A stretch of DNA of 64,000 nt from Gibbula magus (lineage: Eukaryota > Mollusca > Gastropoda > Trochida > Trochidae), in NCBI GenBank assembly GCA_936450465.1, contig OW388300.1, positions 18,551,266 through 18,615,265 on the forward strand, written 5' to 3'. Within the stretch, counting starts at the first letter, position 1. The number at the start of each line of letters is the position of its first letter. The notes beneath the pieces are model-generated. The model was given only the letters and a program-made list of their open reading frames with translations, did not search any database and was not told the DNA's origin. The position numbers were made by a program, and so were the translations under genes. This document shows, in pieces, positions 1-11,152 of the stretch.

Positions 1-1520
1 ATTCCATGGCATCCTTAAATTGCCACCTCTTAACACATTATCTAATGCCATTGTATGGGGACACATGATGGGTACACCTGTTATTAATATCTTTCTCACA
101 TAACTTTCGATCTTTGAGTAACAATCATGTCAACTGGTTCTGTTGTCAAAATCATTATAAATGTCCCCCTTTTTAAATTAAAAATGAAATTTGCTACACC
201 TAACCATATAAAAAAAAGCTTTAATAAATGCAATTGAATTGGGTAATACACGAATTTAAGCGTTTAAAATACTGATTTGTCAATAAATTGTAATAGATCG
301 TTTAGGACACTAATGTGTGAATGTTTCATTTCATAGACATTTTTTTCGTTTAGTTGTTGCTAAGTGTTTGACATGATACCTCTAGGCAGCTTAAATCGAA
401 GATGATTATGCCACACATACGTCTGGCCAATACAAGAAGCTGTGTTCATATTCAAGAGTATAGTAAATCGGTTAACATGATGAGGAAATACTTGGGTGGT
501 TTTGGTACAAATGGTAGCTTGATATGTTGTGACTTCTCAAATGCACTTTCATGTTACATGTTCTGTTGTATGTTTGTTCTTTAAATGGAATCTAAAAACT
601 TCTGTTTCACTTCCGTTGCAAACTAAGTTCATATCCAGGTGTCCAATGTCAATCATTTTCATTATTTTAAAGCCAGTTACCTGATACCAGTGTAGGAAAC
701 AGCTGCCCGCCAGAACGCCCGAGACGGGTTAATTTCGTTGGGGGCTGGTAACTCACGGCCGGGCTGTTATATTCATCTGTGTCAGAATCATGTCTGGTAT
801 TAAAACATACCATTTTAGATGAAATAAAACTTGAATGTTAGATTTTTAGTAACCAAGCGGAATTACCCAGAGTTGTTTAACATACGTTAACATGGTAAGC
901 AACGCAACTGTCTAAATGCCACAAAATGTTGCAGTTAAGGTTAGTTAACAGAGATTACAATATTAATATTTAAATTTTAAAGTAGCATGAAAGGGTAATA
1001 ACATTCATTTAAATTATGGTCCAAATGATTTCTTGGAATGAAAACAGCACTAGCGATCTACAAATGCGTATTTGTGAGAATATATGACACATATTTTCAT
1101 CAATTATTATTAACATAATATCTAATGCATGTGTCAGGAATCATTATGTTTGGGTTACAAGGTAGCTTTATCATTTGGTTTAATTTTACTGCAAAAATAG
1201 TCGGCATCATGAAAATCGTTTAGTTTCTAGAATATATGCATAAGAGCAAATGAATTTTCTGCCTATCCTTCAAGTGTCATTCTACTAACATTAAACACAT
1301 GAGGGAAAATGCACTACTTGTTTTGCAAAAATTACACTTGATAGATAAATGACTGGGTCATGTCAAAGTGACATCCAGTGGTTTTTCATAATATTGTTTT
1401 CGGCTTTAATAAGTGCCAACCACCATATGTGATTATTTCATTTGAGATAAATTTAGTTTCACTAAACTTGCAGTCTGATTTAAATCGACCTTGTTCCGAG
1501 GAATAAAATGTGCAAAATTA
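1..1520. other. Intergenic, no gene recognised
   Basis: AT-rich sequence with only short ORFs that resemble nothing I know. A short GC-rich island lies near 700-775 but shows no coding pattern or obvious promoter. No repeat from elsewhere in the window was recognised here. Confidence 0.6.
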
Positions 1521-1605
1521 TGCATCTACCGGGATACGAACAGGTTCTGTAGATTCCTCGGTTTGGCGTGGAACCTACTACCGAGTTCGTATCCCGGTAG
1601 ATGCA
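1521..1605. repeat. Long hairpin, 21-bp perfect inverted repeat
   Basis: TGCATCTACCGGGATACGAAC at 1521-1541 is exactly inverted at 1585-1605. The roughly 43-nt loop contains a further small stem (AGGTTC / GAACCT). It could be a tiny foldback MITE or the tip of a palindromic element. No second copy was seen in the window, and the stretch 1606-2107 holds no recognisable gene. Confidence 0.8.
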
Positions 1606-2105
1606 CTATTTAGCAAATTTTTTCCCACGGAAAACCGTCGATTTTAATCAGACTGACTAAACTTGCATATTCATCCCAAATCGCAAGGAGGTTTGGTTGC
1701 GCGCGCATAGCAGTAACCAGGCTAACGCAACCATTACGTGAAAGAGATCGGACAACATCAGCTGATATGCAGGTTGAGGAAAAGGCGATTACGCTTATTG
1801 AATACATCCGGGTATTTCATCTCCGAAACCCATTCATCATTACGACGTTAACGCCAAAGACGTCACTGAGACACACGATAAGCAGACAAACTTGGTAAAA
1901 GAGATTGAAGACTGATGATATCTGAACACGTCGTCCACACCACAAAACATTCAACGATTAAACAAACAGACGAGTTCAACGTTGGCAAAAGCGAGACTGA
2001 GCACTGACCGTGCTCTCATATGGGAGCCGATTTTGCATCTTCAAGAACAATGGTAGACAGCGTGTGTACCGAAGAATTAGTTACCTTTTTTGCTCTGAAT
2101 TGCGT

Positions 2106-2718
<613 letters not shown>

Positions 2719-4264
2719 ATATTCAAAAGTTAAAAAACACACAACACCAATAGACTCCTACTAGTTTCATTCTAATCTTCAGGGAGTACAAAACAGTTGT
2801 GACGTTAGATTGTCATAATAGTGATGACGTAACACAGGTATGACGTCACAGTCATTAAGCAAGCGATAGAATCAAACACATTTATACATGAATATATAAT
2901 TATGCATTCAAATTGGGTTTAAGCATTCTAATAAAGTAATCTTCTTTCAACTTTCTGGCCAGTCTGTCATTTGTTTCCATTTTGTAAAATGGAAATATTT
3001 GAAATTTTATATCTTTGCCTTTAGCACAATTGTCAATGTGCGCAGATTTAATACCCTGAAACACGATGTATTCCCCTTAGTGCGAAATTTTCACCAACAT
3101 GACCCCTGCCCTGTTTAAAATGTTTTAAATGTGTTCAGAATCAGGCACATTTATGTATTTTCACATAGGATATGACTTATATATGGATGAATAGTTGTGT
3201 ATCATCAACAATAATTTAAAAACAAAAATAAAATTAAAATTTCATTTTTGAAAAAAATAATTAAAAAACATGTTGCAGTATTCTTTGACTGCTAACTAAA
3301 CACCTGTACTTATCAGTTTTGGATTATGACATCGAAAACTTGAGATATTTGCAATTGAAAATCATACATATGATAAAATCAACTGAGGTGAGTACTTTCT
3401 TTTGCCCGGTAGTTTAATTAAAACGAGATAAGCCCACCCGAGTAGATGACCCAGTTAGAAGGCGTCTATAGACAGGAGTGCACAGATGATCTAATACTGT
3501 GTCGAGACAATCGGTAGTTTGTTTTGTCGTTTTGGCCACTGCCGAATAGAGATTGTTCAGGCAACTTAACCCGTGTCAGACAAGAATCAGGTGGGTTTAT
3601 TATTCATATACTATGATTTCATACTTACTGTTCACTATTGAATAGAAGTGTAAATGATAAACTAAAGACTTTAAAGCTTCGAGAGGCGTGTTCAAAACAC
3701 GATGCACGCTTGGTACGTACGCGCGTACACGCGAAGTTCTGTTTGAATTTATCCATGAGAAAACGGTCATTAAAAAAATTCAAACCAATTTTTTGTTACA
3801 AAAATGAGAAAAGTATTAGAACTTACCAATAAGAATGATTATTAAAGTTAAAATTCAACTTTCCCAAAGACGACCTTGCACCGCCAAACACATTTGTCCG
3901 TTTTCTTACCAAAAATAAGTTTAATCAATAAATAAATACAATAAGTAACAATTATTTGTTTGTACATTTTTTGTTACCACATACAGAGAATATAGTCATC
4001 TTAAAATTGTTTATCATATCAGTAGGACATATGTTGACAGTATGGACATTATTCAACTCATTCAAACAATGTACAAACCTATTTCTAATACATTTGTATG
4101 TATGATTAAATGTTTTGACCTTCGCACAGTTTATCACATAAGGGTTTTGTTACCACTTCCTTTCCTGTTACCATATGTTCGGTAAGCAAGCAAAGGGAAT
4201 AAATTAATCACTTAAATTTATGTTCGAAATGATCACCTATTGCATTTATACCTGTATACTCAAG
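2719..4264. other. Intergenic, no gene recognised
   Basis: AT-rich. Near 2800-2850 there are a few CRE-like TGACGT motifs resembling the body of family D, perhaps a decayed remnant. The short ORFs at 3638-3832 (+) and 3952-4137 (-) have no recognisable similarity. Confidence 0.5.
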
Positions 4265-4626
4265 TTAAAGGCGCTGTAGCACGTTTTTGGAAAATTTAAT
4301 TTTTTCAAATTTCTCATTTATAATGAAAGTTTATGTCATTTATATTTACTTTAGAGGGTAAAACATCTTATTACACAAACCAATTATCCGTAGTGGTAAT
4401 AACGGTGTTGTGTGTAAAGCCAAAATTGCATGGCGGCCATTTTATTGTGAACACATTTTATCATTTCGAATGACAAAAACGATTCCCATGGCTTTACGGA
4501 ACTATGTACACTCATTTGTAACTTGATTTACCGAAGAGAGAAGGGTGTTTTACTATTTTTGAAGTTAGTTTTCAAATACATTTTATCGACTTATTTGAGC
4601 GAAAAAACGTGCTACAGCGCCTTTAA
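4265..4626. mobile_element. TTAA-flanked MITE, family A, complete copy
   Basis: A 354-bp element (4269-4622) begins AGGCGCTGTAGCACGTTTTT and ends with the exact inverse of those 20 bases. It is flanked by TTAA on both sides (4265-4268 and 4623-4626). Incomplete relatives lie at 25099-25409 and 28786-29002. TTAA target duplication is typical of piggyBac and Kolobok superfamilies; the AGG termini fit Kolobok better. It has no ORF. Confidence 0.9.
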
Positions 4627-4700
4627 ACCTGTATAAATAAATAGCAATTGCCATTGCGTGAATCTGATTCGCTGAACACACTCACAGAGACTCAGTTCAT

Positions 4701-4953
4701 TTAAGAATTGACTTCAAAATTTATTAAGTTCATGGAGGTATAAACTTAAAAAACGCTGTGCAAACTGTGTAAATCCCCGTAGGTATGAACTGAGTCTCTT
4801 TGAGTGTCACATTACATTTAGCCACGCCCCCCATGACGTCAGGTTCATAGCTAGTTGCGTTGTGCATTTTCATTGGCTGATATACACAGTTTGCACAGCG
4901 TTTTTTAAGTTTATACCTCCATGAACTTAATAAATTTTGAAGTCAATTCTTAA
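4701..4953. mobile_element. MITE with 71-bp perfect TIRs, family E, copy 1
   Basis: Starts TTAAGAATTGACTTCAAAAT. The first 71 bases (4701-4771) are perfectly repeated in inverted orientation at 4883-4953. The central part carries AGCCACGCCCC (GC-box-like), a TGACGTCA site and an ATTGGC (CCAAT-like) motif. The ends read TTAAG, so the target duplication could be TTAA or TA. The perfect arms suggest recent activity or ongoing homogenisation. Confidence 0.9.
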
Positions 4954-4965
4954 ATAAACTTAATT

Positions 4966-5056
4966 TCGTGACGTCACATCATATTCAGCCACGCCCCCAT
5001 GACGTCAGGTTAAATTCATGGCCAGTTACGTTGTGGATTTTCAATTTTGCTGATGA
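4966..5056. repeat. Duplicated core of family E lying outside the MITE
   Basis: The segment with GTGACGTCAC, AGCCACGCCCCCATGACGTCAG and GCTGAT repeats, with small changes, the interior of the neighbouring MITE (4803-4880). The layout suggests an older element remnant into which, or beside which, the complete MITE was placed. Confidence 0.65.
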
Positions 5057-5224
5057 ACGAGTTGTAGGCGGGGTTTGACATCTTGTCTTTAACTAATAAT
5101 TGGTACGCGTTAATAGTGCATCTCTAATTGTTGCAAATATGTTTGGGGGAATGAAACTTTACGAAAACATTAAGTGTGAGTAGAGCGGATGAGGCAGTAC
5201 TCGGACACTCCATATTTATTTATA

Positions 5225-5356
5225 CTATTTGACTTCCAAATTTATTAAATTAATGGAGGTATAAACTTAAAAACACCTGTGCAAACTGGACGTAAATCCA
5301 CTGCTTGGTTTATTCCTCCATGAACTAAACACATTTTAAAGCAATTCTTAAGTAAC
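5225..5356. mobile_element. MITE family E, short decayed copy
   Basis: The left arm (TTGACTTCCAAATTTATTAA, ATGGAGGTATAAACTTAAAA) and the inverted right arm (TTTATTCCTCCATGAACT, AGCAATTCTTAAG) match family E, but the interior is largely deleted. A solo arm also occurs at 19403-19466. Confidence 0.75.
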
Positions 5357-5963
5357 AGGCAAGCCTTAGCATACCGTATGGCTGTGCAATTAGAAATTAT
5401 ACAAACTAATTTATGCACAACCAAGGTATACTTGACAAGTTTGTCCAAACAACATCAACATTTTAAAGATAAACATTTTAAAGATAAGTGAGTAACCTGC
5501 ACATATCAACCGGTCAATTTTTTAAGTGGAGGAGGAAATGTCCATCATTACTATCAACTGAAAGAAGTTGACGTTATCAAAATTGTTGACACGGGACTCG
5601 ATTTATGTATCCATTCACTTAGCAAGATCGACTACTACAGGCCAAAGTAGTCACAGGTGGGCGCGATCTGTTTTCGTTCAGAGGCAGGTACCCGAGAAAA
5701 CCCATGAGATTTCACACTGTTGAACACGCCTCGTTTTATTTTTAAAACTTGGAAATATGGCGCGTTAATGAAATGCAGCGCAAGCCTAAAGGCGTCTACT
5801 ATCGGAAGCTCTAGTTTATGTGCAACTGCATAGGGTAATTGTCGCTTCAGAGAGCTGTCGTAATCGTCATGTCACGATGACATTAACGAATTCAGAGCAA
5901 TTAGTTCAACTCAAACTCGTTATTCGCAGAAACAACTCTGTGATATATTTACAGTTTCAGATT

Positions 5964-5999
<36 letters not shown>

Positions 6000-7544
6000 T
6001 TAATAATAATAAACATGAAAAGCCTTTAAAAGGCATGGTTGAAGGCGTCTTGTTATGGCTATAAATATTATAAAAAAGGATATGTATGTCCTTTGTACAT
6101 AAAGCAAATTGAAGACTGCATTGCGACCATTTTGGTGTGAAAGCTGCGATTACTAAGCACACAATTAGTTGTTCAATTTATAAGTCTCAAATATTTTTTT
6201 TTTTACCTCGATCGTTTAAGTGGTGCGACATAGATATATTATGTATTAACAATTTACATACATTATGTATTCATAAATAAAGTTCTCCAAAATATATATA
6301 TATAAACACAGAGCCATTTTTCCCCCAACAACAGTGTGTACAAATTGTGTACTGTTCTTGTAAAAGTAAACTGCTTGGATATGTTAACGGATAAATATTT
6401 TGTGTAGGTGTTTTTGTGGTATGGGGAAGTCGTGGGTCGGGTATTCCCCATGAAGCCGGTTTTGAACTCCGGTAAAATCCTTATTTGATGTATATTGTTT
6501 TGACATTGCTTATGGGTAAAATTAGAACTGATCATTTTGATCGAAATGAGACTTGATTTTCAAAGTGATGTAGTATGCTGTCAAGTTGAATTATACATTG
6601 ATTGTGTTCATTTAGAATTGCATAAGCAAAGACAACTGACGTCAGACGGGTCATTTCCATAACGGCAAATGAATTTCAACTTTATTCACTGCCGATGATA
6701 TAATCACCAAACAACTCAGAAACGATTCGCCGAAACCATATATTCATAATCCATTTTCATTGAAGAATGTTATACAGTAATATTGATTGATATACTTTAT
6801 ATACCTTGATATTTATATTTCTATTAACATTACCAATTATACATATTTGATAAGGGCGTCGTTACATTTACATCCTTATATGGGAGAAGGTATGAAAACC
6901 CCACAGGACTATCTTTTCTTTTCATTTGTCATAAAAACTTTAAATTAGGTCTTCTTTCGGGGATGTTTCTTTCTGCATGTTAGTGGATTTGATTAAACTG
7001 TTGGCTTATCTAATTTCGCTCCCGTTTATGAAGTGTGTAATTAATTATACACGCAGATACATAAATCAAAATCGTAAACATACATGTAGTAATCTCTCAA
7101 TGATAATAAATGTACTTTTAAACAAAACATTTTCAAGATATTGGATTTTAGTTTGAGGTAAATTTGACAGTTTAATCTGTTAAAGACACGTATATATACA
7201 TTCAAGGTTCAAATATGTATTCCCAAATACATGTATGCACGTCTATAAGATACATGTAGATATTACTGTACATTAAAAATAATTACGTGTATGCTGTTTA
7301 TTGCATTTCGATAGATGTGTGGCGAATGTCAATAATTTTATCTAAATACTGAATGTTTGTGGACTATTGTTGCTTCGGTTTCTTAATTTGTTCAGTGAAT
7401 ATATTTACACTTCTAAGTGGAATTCTGTATGTATACATTTTATGAATAAACTATGAATTTAAATGTATATTCACATAATCCCTATGACCTTTGATCTAAA
7501 ATGTACACAACATTAGTTTAGTGTAATTTTATATTAAGATTTTG
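5357..7544. other. Intergenic, no gene recognised
   Basis: AT-rich sequence apart from the TAA microsatellite listed separately. ORFs of 60-90 codons on both strands show no recognisable domain. Confidence 0.5.
5961..6013. repeat. (TAA)n microsatellite
   Basis: Imperfect run of about 17 TAA/TAC trinucleotides. Confidence 0.95.
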
Positions 7545-7675
7545 GGGGTGTACCACTTTTTGAAGGTTTATTTCAATGGTCATTTTTTAAATTGGCAAAT
7601 GAAAGGGCCCCCCCCCCCCCCCCCTTTTCATTTGCCATGAATGTATCCTTAACACAATGTATCCAAAAAGTGCAA
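7545..7675. repeat. Foldback with a 17-nt poly-C tip
   Basis: GGCAAATGAAAGG left of the C tract (7608-7624) is inverted to its right as CCTTTTCATTTGCC, and further out CCACTTTTTGAAGG pairs with TATCCAAAAAGTGC. The whole forms a long imperfect hairpin centred on the homopolymer. It is probably a small palindromic MITE. Confidence 0.7.
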
Positions 7676-7808
7676 CATGTATCTAATCATGTAGATTAAA
7701 TAACTTGCTGATGCAATTGTATCTACAATCGAAATCAAAGTAAAGGAAGTATATTGTCGGTACGACTTTAAAGAAAATGTCAGTAAAACACAAAGTATTT
7801 TATTTTCG

Positions 7809-8060
7809 CGCGCGACCCCAGTGATGATTCAACTTGTTAGAATAACTTGAATAATGAAAAAAATTTTGTCCCAAAAAATTTTTTTAAAAAAAATTCCCAT
7901 TTTATTTAAGCTGAGGAGAAGGCGGAACAGGGAAAGGCGAGACCCAAAGTTTCCGAGCTGCTCTGCTTTTGAGGTGTCCTGCAAACGCTCTTCTAGTTTT
8001 AAAACTGATGCACAACAGAGCCAATGGTTCAAATTTTCTATGATAACATACAAGTTAAAA
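7809..8060 (-). mobile_element. Helitron-like family F, 5'-terminal fragment
   Basis: Matches 10902-11135 nearly base for base, from GACCCCAGTGATGATTCAAC through AAACGCTCTTCTAG, and reversed at 53056-53227. Only the roughly 250-bp terminal unit is present; the tandem core and CTAA-side hairpin are missing. Similarity to the 11-kb copy continues about 50 bp past the point where the 53-kb copy stops, so the two plus-strand-read copies also share flank. Confidence 0.75.
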
Positions 8061-8374
8061 CGGAAATTACAAATTAAACAGCATGAAACATGCTTACACA
8101 ATTACACTCCTGTCGTGCATTACAACAGAGCGATTGTCAGTTCATTTTCTCTCGATTTGCAACATTGTTTACAATATAAATAGATTGTTTACTACGTCAA
8201 ACCAATTTTGGAATAAAATTCAACAGTTACTTTAGAATCCTTCTGAAATAAGAGCGCAAGTTGCAAACTATTCACAAATGTGAGTGCGTTTTTGAAAGGC
8301 GTATGAATACCATTCACATTTTACAGTCTATTAAAAGATTGCGAATTCTCGTCTTGTTTTTTTATTCTTAAGCA

Positions 8375-9541
8375 TTAAAATGATATTTGTGGAATAATGA
8401 TGGAATAAGAATAGATCGAAAGCCTATTATGTACAGATCATGGTATAACAAAGGTGTAATATGTATCAATGATCTGATGCACCACGAGGGTAGACTTATC
8501 AATTTTGAGGAATTCGAAAATAAATTTAAAATCCAAACCAATTTTTTAAGGTATGAAGGTATACAAAGGTCTGTTATGTCGTATATCTCTAAGTTAGATA
8601 TACAAAACATACAGAATGCTTGTCCAAATCCAATTTATCCTTTTAACCTATTTCATATTAGTGAAAAATTAGGCAGTAAATATATATACACGAAATTAAT
8701 GGATTCGAAATATGTGCAATTACCCTGTTATGGCAAATGGGCCAGAATTTTAGATTGTGAACTCTCAGAAAAGGAAAATGCATCCGTAGTACTGACTTGA
8801 AATGGCTGCAGTATAGGATTATCCATCATATTCTACCAACAAAGTGTTACTTATTCAGAATAAAGGTATCGGAAACACCACTATGTCGGTTATGTAATAA
8901 AGAATTGGAAAATTTAGAGCACTTATTTTGTTATTGTGACCCGGTTGTAAAGATTTGGAAAAGTTTAGAAAAATGGCTACAAACCGCCCAAATTCATATA
9001 AATTTAACAGAGTCAAAGATAATGCTAGGGATAAAAGGAAGGAATAACAATCCCATTAATGCTATCATTTTACTTGTAAAAGACATTATATTCAAGAACA
9101 GTCAAAAAATGAATGTTCCGAATTTTCCGTATATACTTGGCCAAATCAAGCAATATTACGACATAACGAAATGCATTTACTTAGTTTCTGGTGAGAATGA
9201 TCCATTTGTTAAATTCTGGTCATCCTTACATACCATATTGAGAAATTAAATGTTTTGATAATCGACTGTAAATTTTCTGTATTACACACAGTTTCACTTT
9301 GTACTTACAATAAGCACGTCATATTGCCAATGTTTATAATGTGCATGTACCTTAACCAATAGTATAACCTGTATAGCGCTGAAGGTCACTGTAACCTATG
9401 TATATATGTCCTGTTATTTAAATGAACAATGTTTTTTTGTTTTTTTTTACGTTTCAACTGTGAATATGATTCAAACCGAATGTATGTAAAACTTGAAAAA
9501 TATGCAAATAAAACAAAATAAAAAATTTAAAATGATATTTG
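8375..9541 (+). mobile_element. 5'-truncated Tx1/L1-like LINE with 15-bp TSD (pseudogene ORF2 end)
   Basis: The insertion body (8390-9526) is flanked by the identical 15-mer TTAAAATGATATTTG at 8375-8389 and 9527-9541. It starts directly inside the ORF2 C-terminal region (WNNDGIRIDRKPIMYRSWYN at about 8390), and continues through LKWLQYRI-type and CRLCNKELENLEHLFCYC motifs, a CCHC-like knuckle typical of the ORF2 tail. One frameshift near 8797-8800 splits the reading frame (8387-8800, then 8797-9249). The 3' UTR ends in an A-rich tail. The perfect duplication and single frame break indicate a comparatively young, dead-on-arrival insertion made by target-primed reverse transcription. Confidence 0.92.
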
Positions 9542-9910
9542 GTAAGCAAAACAATAAACATCTCTGTGCTCTGAATTACGAATTATCTGTCCCTCGTGAA
9601 TTATTATGTCAAACTCGTCACACACTTATCACAATAATTAACTGGACATAATCAAGTATTCGTCGCAACTCGTTGATTATTCCAATAATAAACCTCAGCA
9701 AATTGTTCATAAGTATCATTTGCCTGATAACATTGGTATACAGTTCGACACTTCGGCTACAAAGAATAAAGAAGTTGTATATCCATAAAGTAGTTCTTCC
9801 TTTATCATCTCTACTTCTAGAACGGTCATTGGCCAATTTTGATTATAAAGTGTGGATTTGTTATCACTTTGATGACTACTTAATAAAAAATGGAACCCTT
9901 TTAGTGTTTA
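9542..9910. other. Spacer, no gene recognised
   Basis: AT-rich DNA between the LINE and the Helitron-like repeat. An 84-codon ORF (9673-9927, +) runs into the repeat and has no recognisable domain. Confidence 0.5.
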
Positions 9911-11087
9911 TTAGCAGCTCCGACTAAGTCGGAGCCGCTATCAGTTTTTGTGCAGTTTCCGTCACCGCCGCCGCCGGCTATAACTTTGCTATAACTTTTT
10001 TCCTAGAAGGTTTTGAGAACTCATATACATAACTTCTTACTTATGTCCCTGGGGAATTTATTTGACATGCTCACATTCAAGGTCAAAGGTCAAGGTCATG
10101 AGTTCTGAAATCACTACAAAAATCCTTGTAAACATGATAACTTCAACAACTTCTGTGCTTTCAGGCCCTTATTTGGAATATATCAACTATGGAGAAAGAC
10201 TGAGATTTGAAAAGGTTTTCGCTTAAATCTGTCCAAGGTCAAGGTCACAATGAGCTCTCAACTTAAGCATGCAGTTGCGAACATGCCTTATTTTAACTAT
10301 TAACACTTTGAATCATTACATGATTGTTATCCACAATGAATAGTGATCATTGACTGTGTGACCTTGAAGATCAAAGGTCAAGGTCACGAGATATGGTCAT
10401 GGTGACCAGTTGTGAAATCTCTAAATAACTTTTTTCCAAGAAGGTATTAACACCTCATATACATAGCTTCTTTCTTATAAATTTGGTGAATGATTTTGAC
10501 ATGTTCACATTCAAGGTCAAAGGTCAAGGTCATGAGTTCTTTAATTACTACAATAATCCTTGTAAACATGATAAATTCAAACATTTTTGTGCTGTCAGGC
10601 TCTTATTTGGTATAAATCAACTATGGAGAAAGACCAAGATTTGAAAACGTTTTCGCTAAAATCTGTCAAAGGTCAAGGTCACAGCAAGGTCACAACTTAA
10701 GCATGCTATTGTGAATATGCCTTATGTTAACAATGAACACTTTGAGTCATTGCATGATTGTTATACACAATGAAAAGTAATCATTGATGGTGTGACCTTG
10801 AAGGTCAAAGGTCAAGGTCATGAGATATTGGTTAAGGCCATGTTAATCCTTTGATCCAATTTTGAAATCAGAAATAGCTTTTAAGAACAATCTTGTGAAA
10901 AGTGACCCCAGTGATGATTCAACGTGTTAGAATAACTTGAATAATAAAAAAAAAATTGTCAAAAAAAATTCCCATTTTATTTATGCTGAGGAGAAGGCGG
11001 AACAGGGAAAGGCGAGACCCAAAGTTTCGGAGCTGCTCTGCTTTTGCGGAGTCCCGCAAACGCTCTTCTAGTTTTAAAACTGATGCA
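9911..11087 (-). mobile_element. Helitron-like non-autonomous element, family F, two-unit copy
   Basis: On the minus strand the 3' end reads as a 10-bp-arm hairpin (AGCTCCGACT / AGTCGGAGCT) followed a few bases later by CTAA and a host T, as expected for Helitron 3' ends. The reversed copy at 54597-54623 has the same hairpin-GCTAA-T end. The core consists of two tandem units of about 440 bp (starting near 9984 and 10425), each with clusters of AAGGTCAAAGGTCAAGGTCA. The other end (about 10900-11087) is the 250-bp terminal unit. The 5' end does not begin with the canonical TC, so assignment to classical Helitrons is uncertain. It lies immediately upstream of the DUF6119-like gene. Confidence 0.75.
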
Positions 11088-11125
11088 CAACAGAGCCAAT
11101 GGTTAAAATTTTCTATGATAACATA

Positions 11126-11152
11126 CATTTTATCTTTGTTACCAGGTTCGAA
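11126..11152 (+). other. Putative 3' splice site and start context of the DUF6119-like gene
   Basis: TTTTATCTTTGTTACCAG followed by GTTCGAAATGAG: a pyrimidine-rich run ending in CAG (AG at 11144-11145), seven bases before the ATG at 11153. This suggests an upstream non-coding exon joined by an intron that covers the end of the Helitron-like repeat. The frame is open upstream to 11099, but those 18 codons lie in repeat and intron-like sequence, so 11153 is preferred as the start. Confidence 0.5.

Noticed and set aside
1610..1807. 65-codon minus-strand ORF with some GC-rich codons
   Set aside because: No recognisable family, no splice context, too short to support alone.
9911..11087. CRISPR array
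   Set aside because: The repeated units are hundreds of bases long, alignable throughout, and the genome is eukaryotic; there are no short repeat/unique spacer alternations.
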